From positions 1-64,000 of the forward strand of contig NZ_JAMXQV010000034.1 of NCBI RefSeq assembly GCF_024703995.1: a stretch of 64,000 nt of DNA, given 5' to 3'. The position numbers were made by a program, and so were the translations under genes. This DNA is from Amycolatopsis iheyensis. Lineage in GTDB: Bacteria > Actinomycetota > Actinomycetes > Mycobacteriales > Pseudonocardiaceae. Positions 59,101 to 64,000 of the stretch are shown here, one piece after another. How positions within the stretch are numbered: position 1 is the stretch's first letter; every line of letters begins with the position of its first letter. The notes beneath the pieces were generated by a model, which was given only the letters and a program-made list of their open reading frames with translations, had not been told where the DNA came from and made no database searches.

Positions 59101-61097
59101 CACAGGTCGTCCTGCGGCACGATGTCCTGGCCCGGCTCCGCGACGGAGATCTCCGAGTCCATCGTGGACAGTTCGGTCGCGGCGCGGCGGAGACGTCCGT
59201 TGAAGTCGGCCACCGAGGCCGCGAAGGCGGGTTCGCTCTGCGTGCGCTGGGTGGGCAGCAGCGTGCCGAAGACGAACTGGACGCCGGGATCGGCGCCGCG
59301 CGCGTTGGCGACGAAGGTGCGCAGGCTCGTTTCGGTCCCGGCGGGATCGGCCATGCCGAACCCGAGGTCGTTGATCCCGAGCAGGACCAGCAGGTAGTCC
59401 GGGTGGTGGGCCGCGACATCGTCCCCGACGCGCGCGGCGGCGCCCGCCATCGACTCGCCCCAGATCGCGTCGTGGTGCTGCGCGAACGCGGGATCGGCGT
59501 AGGTGTGGTTGTCGTTCCAGGTGTTCGCGACGTTGTCGAACAGGTCGTCGCGGGGTCCGACGAGCGCGAGGTCCGCCCCGGCCGCGGTTTCGTGCTTGTC
59601 GAAGCGGTAGCGCCAGGTGAAGTCGCCCGCGCTGCCCTGGCTGATCGAGTCGCCGACCACCATCACCTCGGACGGCACGGAGAGCCGGATCGGCGTCGTG
59701 CCGACGCTCGCGCCGCGGCGGTTGACGGCCCGGATGACGACGGTGAGCGGCAGCTGGTCGTCCCGCACCGTCACCGACGCCGCTCCGGCGTGGTCGACCA
59801 CCGCGACCAGCTGCCCGTCCGGGGTGACGACCTCGTAGCCCTCGGCGGGCGGCGGGCCGGCCAGCGGCGGCTGCCAGCTGATCGTGGCCGATTCATGGTC
59901 CGCCGCGGGCGCCCACGTCACCGCCGTCGGCGCCCCGGGCAGCCCGGTGTACGGCCCCGGCGAACCGACGTGCACCGAAGTGGTCGCGACCGCGGACTGC
60001 CCGGCGTCGTTGGTGACCTTGAGCCCGACCGGGTAGTCCCCGGCCGCGGCGAACGACGTCTCCAGGAGGGCGCCGTCGGAAGCGGTGGCGTACCGGCCGG
60101 AGCCGTCGAGGTCCCACGCGTAGCTCAGCGGCCGCCCGGCGGGATCCGACGACTCGGCGGCGGAGACGACGAAGGGCTGCCCCGGAACCGCGCCGTCGAC
60201 CGGGGTGATCGTCGCCTCGGGCCCGCTCGACGGCGGCGCCGGGCGCACCCGCGCGGCGAAGAACTTCGCGGCGTCGACCGGGTAGGTGTCCTGCCCCGGG
60301 CCGTCGCCGACCGTGGGGTAGTTGCCGTGCTGGGCGAACTCGAACGTCTTCACGAGCGGGTTGAGCAGTGACCACCGCAGCAGGCCCTGGCAGACCGGGT
60401 CCAAGGCGTGGCAGTACGAGCGGACCTTGTCCCACGGCGCCGGGAACTCCGCCGGGGGCGCGCTGTTGAACCAGTTGGTCAGCAGGCCGTTGCGGTTGCG
60501 GTCCAGGGTGCCGAGGCTGGTCCGTGACCGCCCGTTCAGCAGCGGGTTGCCGAACAGCGCGACGCCGAGCACCCGGTCCCGCTGCGCGGAGGTCAGCGCC
60601 CGGTAGACGGTCTCGGTGACCTGGGCGCCCTGGCTGAAGCCGGACAGGACCAGCTGGGTCCGCTCCTGGCAGGCCGAGATCACGGACTCGGCCTTGCGCT
60701 TGAGGTTCGCCACGCCCTTGGTGACCGATTCGTTGTACCGGCCCAGGATTCCCGTCCCCACCGCGGCCCCGGCGCCGAGCCCGTTGACCCAGCCCTCCCA
60801 GCCCTTGACCGGGACAGCGGGGTACTGCTCGGCGGTCTCCTCCGGCGTGGGCGCCACGCCGTTGCCCCAGATTTCGACGGTCTTCCCCGCGGCCTCGGCG
60901 GCGGTGCGGAACTCCCGGGCGAACTCCTCGACGGTCGGCCCGAGCCCGTTGACGTCGGTAGCGCTTTCTCCGGACCCGCGGGAGCCGAGGACCAAGAGGT
61001 CCGGACAGGATTCGTCGGCGCGCGCGGCCGGAGTGGGCAGCGCGAAAACGCCGAGAAAAAGGGCCACGACCACAAAGAGGATTCCCCAGCAGCGCAT
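56157..61097 (-). CDS. Secreted cutinase plus SGNH esterase with nine fibronectin-type repeats
   Basis: A 1646-residue exported protein. Order: signal peptide (about 1-27); cutinase (about 29-285) with S155 in GFSQG, D233 in DPVC and H257; PKD domain (about 293-378); one FN3-like domain (about 385-475); SGNH/GDSL hydrolase (about 476-695) with GDS (S484), block III GIND (N576) and DGTH (D667, H670); nine FN3 repeats of about 93 residues (about 711-1545), each with an ATGYYV-like strand; and a C-terminal Ig-like domain (about 1550-1646) with three cysteines. Both esterases look active. It would hydrolyse cutin, suberin or acetylated polymers outside the cell. The two-catalyst architecture is unusual. 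It ends 6 bp from the convergent NACHT gene. Confidence 0.9.
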   Translation of the reverse strand: MRCWGILFVVVALFLGVFALPTPAARADESCPDLLVLGSRGSGESATDVNGLGPTVEEFAREFRTAAEAAGKTVEIWGNGVAPTPEETAEQYPAVPVKGWEGWVNGLGAGAAVGTGILGRYNESVTKGVANLKRKAESVISACQERTQLVLSGFSQGAQVTETVYRALTSAQRDRVLGVALFGNPLLNGRSRTSLGTLDRNRNGLLTNWFNSAPPAEFPAPWDKVRSYCHALDPVCQGLLRWSLLNPLVKTFEFAQHGNYPTVGDGPGQDTYPVDAAKFFAARVRPAPPSSGPEATITPVDGAVPGQPFVVSAAESSDPAGRPLSYAWDLDGSGRYATASDGALLETSFAAAGDYPVGLKVTNDAGQSAVATTSVHVGSPGPYTGLPGAPTAVTWAPAADHESATISWQPPLAGPPPAEGYEVVTPDGQLVAVVDHAGAASVTVRDDQLPLTVVIRAVNRRGASVGTTPIRLSVPSEVMVVGDSISQGSAGDFTWRYRFDKHETAAGADLALVGPRDDLFDNVANTWNDNHTYADPAFAQHHDAIWGESMAGAAARVGDDVAAHHPDYLLVLLGINDLGFGMADPAGTETSLRTFVANARGADPGVQFVFGTLLPTQRTQSEPAFAASVADFNGRLRRAATELSTMDSEISVAEPGQDIVPQDDLWDGTHPNARGEGKIAAAFADTLARDFSVGTAYPRPYPAVPLGPRVVPQLSATAGSGQVDLSWTLSPGATGYYVHTKDVTAGETAFTRLPYPVTGPQWTAGLLTNGHTYEFQLKATKGTAEGVFSTVATATPTGPAPGVVTDLTATAGTGSATLQWTPVENATGYYVFRKNVTAGETTFTQLPWPVSGPTWVAELLNAGETYQFQLQAVNGGIRGGLSNVATVAITGATPAAVTTLTATPGDGRATLSWTPVANATGYYVFRKNVTAGETAFMELPWPVSGPTWVAEQLTPGATYQFQLQAANGRLRGGLSNTATATVTGPAPAAVTDLTAEASGDGEATLSWTRVANATGYYIHVKNVSAGETAFTKLPWPVAGPSWVSAGLVPGAHYQYRVQGVNGNILGALSNTADVTLTGTRPPGVTDLRATAGNGQATLAWTPVGGATGYYVYQRNVSAGEADFTQLRYPVTGSSWVAAGLTPGGRYEFKLQSVNGLVRGGFSTVAGVTAGGTTPGGPADLRATPGNGAATLTWTPVGSATGYYVYQRNVSAGETGFTQLPFPVTGSSWVASGLTPGGRYDFQLQSVNGLLRGGFSNVAGVTAGGVTPAGPGNLRATAGDRAVTLNWTPAANATAYYVYVRNASAPEPGFTRLAFPVPGSSWTARGLVAGAVYQFQLRSINGYLEGGYSSVVTVTSGGVTPAGPGNLVGVAAGGANGRVALSWTPAANATGYYVYQRNVTAREAFKQLPYPVTGSSWNADGLVPGATYEFQLRSLNGYLGGGYSNVTSSIAGGYIPAGPTSLRAVRDVFSVTLLWTPSANTTGYFIYMRDVTAFETGFHQLPYPVTGVSWTVDGLTPGHNYQFYLQSLNYLLYGNFSSTISVQLWQPWTNVDHRCDWHAEVPHSDTYVHGTGYPPNRRIKVYFTLVETKTIVLTTSASGEWYYQNDHGAPVSPARVVVNDEATGKMISSNTGNCGGDPGTGRMEGAR
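56470..58990 (-). repeat. Nine tandem FN3-coding repeats within the cutinase/SGNH gene
   Basis: The conserved YYV codons recur at about 58887, 58608, 58329, 58047, 57768, 57489, 57210, 56922 and 56649, a period of 279 bp (93 residues) with small changes (273-288). Repeats 2-3 and 5-6 are the most alike, suggesting recent unequal duplication. Confidence 0.85.
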
Positions 61098-61211
61098 TCC
61101 GGCTTCCCCCCAGTAGAACCACGGAACCCAAAACCTAGACGGCGCCGGACGGCCGGGCTATCCGCTGCACGGGCCTACTTTCCGGCGACATCGCGAGGTA
61201 ACCTGCGGGAC

Positions 61212-61592
61212 ATGGGACTCCTCGGCCGGCGCCGGTGGCGCGCCCGGCAGCGCGTGCGCCTTTCGGCCGTCGCGGACCGCATCGGCGCGCGGAACGGTTC
61301 CGTGCTGAAAGACGAGTTCTCGGGGGGAACGGGGTTCAACGGACCACTCACCTTGGGGGTTATTACCCTCCGAAAAGGATCGCCGGTCGAAATCTCACGC
61401 GAGCAGATCGACGCCGCGCTCGCCATCGGCTACACCCGGCCGTCCCCGCCGCCCTGCGACCAGGTGTGCGGGTTCGCCGTCACCCCGGACCTGCCGGTGC
61501 TGCACATCAAGACTTATGCGGCGGGCAAAGTCATTCCGCACCACGGTGAAGTCCCCGAGGGGCAGACTGGCGTCTCGGTGAGCTTGACGTAG
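61212..61592 (+). CDS. Hypothetical protein (126 aa)
   Basis: A 126-residue protein with a basic N-terminus (MGLLGRRRWRARQRVRLSAV), then VLKDEFSGGTGFNGPLTLGV and VEISREQIDAALAIGYTRPS. It has two cysteines in PPCDQVCGF. No signal peptide or membrane helix is clear. Its codon bias supports coding. I do not recognise the family. It stands alone, divergent from the cutinase gene and convergent with a TetR gene. Confidence 0.6.
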   Translation: MGLLGRRRWRARQRVRLSAVADRIGARNGSVLKDEFSGGTGFNGPLTLGVITLRKGSPVEISREQIDAALAIGYTRPSPPPCDQVCGFAVTPDLPVLHIKTYAAGKVIPHHGEVPEGQTGVSVSLT

Positions 61593-61601
61593 AAGGCGTT
61601 C

Positions 61602-62360
61602 TCACGCCTGGCGGTCGATGAGTGTCTCGATGCCGTCGAGGACCCGCTCGAGCCCGAACCGGAAGTCGTGGTCGAGGCCGTCGAACTCCTCCTCGGCGAA
61701 CGTGCCCGCGTCGACCACCGCGTGCAGCGCGGGGAACTCCGCCCGCGTGGTCAGCTTCTTGATCAGCTCGCCGTACCGCGGCATGACGCGCGCGGTCGTC
61801 GGGTCCGCCGATTCGAACGCCGCCGTGATGTCGCTGCTGAGCATGGCGAAACTGCGCGTGAAGCTGGTGACGAGCAGGACGGCCGACAGCTTGTCGTGCT
61901 CGGCCAGCCCGGTGCTGCCGAGCGTCCGCAGTCCCCACTCCATGAACCGCAGCTGGTGGGGCATGACCGGCGCGCCGGTGACCGGGATGCGCAGGACCCA
62001 CGGGAACCGGCGGTAGGCGGCGAGCTCGATCTCGGCCCACCGCTCGAGCCGCGCGCGCCAGGTGCCCTCGGCGGGCTCGACGGCGTCGAGCCCGCCGAAC
62101 GCGCCGTCGACCATGAGCGCGAGCAGCTCGTCCTTCGAGGCGAGGTAGCGGTAGAGCGACATCGCCGACGCGCCGAGCTCCCGCGCGACCCGGCCCATGG
62201 AGACCCCGCCGATGCCTTCGGCGTCGGCGACGTCGATGGCCGCCGCGACGATCCGGTCCAGCGACAGCCCGCGCTTGGGGCCCTTGGCCGGCCGGTCGCG
62301 CACGCCCCAGGCCAGCTCGAAGCTGGCCGGGAGCCCGGTCTCCGTGTCGTCGCCGCTCAT
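61602..62360 (-). CDS. TetR-family regulator (TetR_C_1 type) of the ABC exporter
   Basis: About 252 residues. The helix-turn-helix is LDRIVAAAIDVADAEGIGGV then MGRVARELGASAMSLYRYLA, with a long C-terminal effector domain typical of regulators next to DrrAB-type exporters. The ATG at 62360 is used; a GTG one codon upstream is possible. It is divergent from the ABC genes, with a perfect palindrome at 62376-62391 near its start. Confidence 0.87.
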   Translation of the reverse strand: MSGDDTETGLPASFELAWGVRDRPAKGPKRGLSLDRIVAAAIDVADAEGIGGVSMGRVARELGASAMSLYRYLASKDELLALMVDGAFGGLDAVEPAEGTWRARLERWAEIELAAYRRFPWVLRIPVTGAPVMPHQLRFMEWGLRTLGSTGLAEHDKLSAVLLVTSFTRSFAMLSSDITAAFESADPTTARVMPRYGELIKKLTTRAEFPALHAVVDAGTFAEEEFDGLDHDFRFGLERVLDGIETLIDRQA

Positions 62361-62375
62361 CACCCTGACCTCATC

Positions 62376-62391
62376 TCAGGGATGTCCCTGA
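62376..62391. promoter_or_regulatory. TetR operator upstream of the ABC exporter
   Basis: Perfect palindrome TCAGGGA-TG-TCCCTGA in the divergent gap, 15 bp from the TetR start. A second, looser set of ACGC-containing repeats (62400-62440) overlaps the likely exporter promoter. Confidence 0.65.
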
Positions 62392-62462
62392 TTCACTGTT
62401 TACGCCTTACGCAATAAAGTTTATCCGGTACGCAGTAAGTCCGCCGACTCCCAGGGGGAACC

Positions 62463-63416
62463 ATGACCGGCGAACCAGCGATCGAGGCTACCGGCCTCAC
62501 GAAGTCCTACGGCTCGGTGCCGGTGCTCCGCGGCATCGACCTGCACGTGTCGCCGGGCAGCGTGTTCTCGCTGCTCGGCCCGAACGGCGCCGGCAAGACG
62601 ACCACCGTGCGCATCCTGAGCACCCTGACCCGGCCCGACACCGGTTCGGCCTGGGTCGCGGGGCACGACGTCGAGCGTGACCGGGGGCTGGTGCGCCGCA
62701 GCATCAGCCTCACCGGCCAGGACACGGCGCTCGACGAGACGCAGACGGGCGCGGAGAACCTGCTGATGATGGGCCGGTTGTGCCGCCTGTCCCGGCGCGC
62801 GGCCGGCGTCCGGGCGGCCGAGCTGCTGGCGCGGTTCGACCTCGGCGAGGCCGGTTCGCGCCGGATCAGCACCTACTCCGGTGGCATGCGCCGGCGGCTC
62901 GACCTGGCCGCGAGCCTGATCGCGGCGCCCGCGGTGATCTTCCTCGACGAGCCGACCACCGGCCTCGACCCGCGCAGCCGCGCGGCGATGTGGACGGTGC
63001 TCACCGAGCTCGCCCGCTCCGGCGTGACGATCTTCCTGACGACGCAGTACCTGGAGGAGGCGGACAAGCTGGCCGACCGGATCGCGCTCGTCGACGGCGG
63101 CCGGATCGTCGCGGAGGGCACCGCGGCGCAGCTCAAGCAGCGGGTGTCGGGTCACCGCCTGGACCTGACACTCACCGACGGGGCCGCGTTCGACGCGCTC
63201 GCCGCGCACCTGCGCGACCGGGCGCTGTTGCCCGATCGCGAACGGCTCTCGCTGTCGGTCGCCACCGACGGCACGGCGGGCCACATCCGGTCACTGCTCG
63301 ACACGCTCGACCCGGCCCGCACCGCGGTGACCCGGTTCGCCGTGCACTCGGCGACCCTCGACGACGTGTTCCTGGCGCTGACCACCACCCACGACAAGGA
63401 GCGAGCCGGTGTCTGA
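62463..63416 (+). CDS. ABC exporter ATP-binding protein, DrrA family
   Basis: A 317-residue ATPase. Walker A LLGPNGAGKTTTVRIL, signature YSGGMRRRLDLA, Walker B AVIFLDEPTTGLDPRSR and the H-loop-like LTTQYLEEADKLADR (Gln where many have His) match the daunorubicin resistance DrrA family, including the C-terminal DUF4162-like part. It powers drug or lipid export with the following permease. The 3' end overlaps the permease by 8 bp. Confidence 0.9.
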   Translation: MTGEPAIEATGLTKSYGSVPVLRGIDLHVSPGSVFSLLGPNGAGKTTTVRILSTLTRPDTGSAWVAGHDVERDRGLVRRSISLTGQDTALDETQTGAENLLMMGRLCRLSRRAAGVRAAELLARFDLGEAGSRRISTYSGGMRRRLDLAASLIAAPAVIFLDEPTTGLDPRSRAAMWTVLTELARSGVTIFLTTQYLEEADKLADRIALVDGGRIVAEGTAAQLKQRVSGHRLDLTLTDGAAFDALAAHLRDRALLPDRERLSLSVATDGTAGHIRSLLDTLDPARTAVTRFAVHSATLDDVFLALTTTHDKERAGV

Positions 63417-64000
63417 AGTCCTTTCCACTCCCCGTCCCGCCTCGACGCTGGGCGACCTGGCGGTGATGGTCCGCCGCGCGACGACGTTGACGCTCCGCAA
63501 CGGCGACGCGCTGATCACGTCCCTCGCGCTCCCGATCATGCTGATGCTGTTGTTCGTCTACCTGTTCGGCGGCGCGATCCGGACGGGCACGGCGTACGTG
63601 ACGTACGTGGTGCCCGGCGTGATCATGCTGTGCGCGTCGTTCGGCGCGTCACTCACGGCGGTGGCGGTCACGAACGACATGACGAACGGCATCATGGACC
63701 GCTTCCGCTCGATGGACGTCCGAGGCGCCTCGGTGCTGGGCGGCCACGTCGCGGCGAGCACGGCACGCAACCTGGTGTCGACGGCACTGGTGCTGGGTGT
63801 GGCGTTCCTGATCGGCTTCCGGTCATCGTCGTCCACGGTGGACTGGCTGGCGGCGGCGGGCCTGCTGCTGGTGGCGATCGTGGCCCTGTCCTGGGCATCG
63901 GCGGCGGTCGGCCTGCTGGCGAAAACCCCGGAAGCGGCCAGTGGGTTCACGTTCTTCGTGATGTTCCTCCCGTACCCGAGCAGCGCCTTCGTCCCGGTCG
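63409..64000 (+). CDS. ABC exporter permease, DrrB-like (partial, runs off the window)
   Basis: At least 197 residues of an ABC-2 type permease. Hydrophobic segments begin at ALITSLALPIMLMLLFVYLF and VTYVVPGVIMLCASFGASLT; the loop TNDMTNGIMDRFRSMDVRG is typical of DrrB proteins. The GTG start overlaps the ATPase gene by 8 bp. The C-terminus is beyond the window edge. Confidence 0.87.
   Translation, partial: MSEVLSTPRPASTLGDLAVMVRRATTLTLRNGDALITSLALPIMLMLLFVYLFGGAIRTGTAYVTYVVPGVIMLCASFGASLTAVAVTNDMTNGIMDRFRSMDVRGASVLGGHVAASTARNLVSTALVLGVAFLIGFRSSSSTVDWLAAAGLLLVAIVALSWASAAVGLLAKTPEAASGFTFFVMFLPYPSSAFVPV

Noticed and set aside
56280..60371. A 1363-codon plus-strand frame opposite the cutinase/SGNH gene
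   Set aside because: It mirrors the FN3 repeats in the antisense frame with low-complexity Arg/Gly/Val composition and no recognisable domain.

Overview
The window reads as chromosome of a high-GC Gram-positive actinomycete, most like Amycolatopsis or a relative in the Pseudonocardiaceae. The support is strong GC bias in third codon positions, many GTG starts, operons joined by 4-bp ATGA/GTGA overlaps, an AfsR/SARP-type regulator, probable leaderless promoters, and actinobacterial gene sets (actinobacterial-type PQQ cluster, secreted cutinase, Cel9B-like cellulase). The genus is an inference. No rRNA, tRNA, CRISPR array, prophage or plasmid functions were seen. No gene-free stretch exceeds 300 bases.

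Layout. 1-127: right end of an IS630-type element. 124-3081: Rieske oxygenase, 54-aa protein and ferredoxin reductase operon with an IclR regulator. 3092-7745: methyltransferase/MerR pair, TerC exporter under a manganese (yybP-ykoY) riboswitch, and a LLM flavin oxidoreductase plus F420-type NADP reductase under a divergent MarR. 7837-10591: lutABC L-lactate oxidation operon, convergent with an AfsR-like regulator (10568-13342). 13584-17788: FAD oxidoreductase, GAF-LuxR regulator, EamA exporter/LysR pair. 17882-25871: PQQ region with a GAF-LytTR regulator, katG, a cupredoxin-like protein, a PQQ alcohol dehydrogenase with the lanthanide-type Asp, and pqqA, pqqC, pqqD, pqqE. 25828-36493: cation exchanger and several regulator/transporter or regulator/enzyme pairs, each with a readable operator (TetR/monooxygenase, MarR/FUSC, TetR/DHA2 exporter with a universal stress protein, TetR/MFS). 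36497-40178: Asp23 protein, small membrane protein, and an RsrR-like Rrf2 regulator between an NmrA-like gene and an NDH-2-like flavoprotein. 40314-50078: biomass module with a GH9 cellulase, acyl-CoA ligase, IS5-type remnant, GAF/PucR regulator, MHS transporter and tannase/feruloyl esterase. 50112-52660: SsuA/SsuC-like ABC importer without an ATPase. 52757-56150: methyltransferase and a membrane NACHT NTPase with an apparent frameshift. 56157-61097: a 1646-aa secreted cutinase/SGNH esterase with nine fibronectin-type repeats. 61212-64000: hypothetical protein and a TetR-controlled drug ABC exporter cut by the window end.

How the parts fit. Two themes stand out. The first is plant-polymer use: the GH9 cellulase has a cellobiose-type (CebR-like) operator and a CGAAA-N-TTTCG xylan-type site. 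The secreted cutinase/SGNH protein and tannase would release sugars, fatty acids and aromatic acids. The MHS transporter and CoA ligase, and perhaps the Rieske demethylase-like operon, would take up and degrade the aromatics. The second is alcohol oxidation: a regulator joining an AcoR-type GAF sensor to a LytTR output sits directly upstream of katG, a predicted lanthanide-type PQQ dehydrogenase without signal peptide, its small partner, and most of the PQQ pathway (pqqB is absent). This PQQ module is the best candidate in the window for an incompletely described system. The cutinase/SGNH/FN3 protein, the NACHT membrane protein and the RsrR-like regulon follow it.
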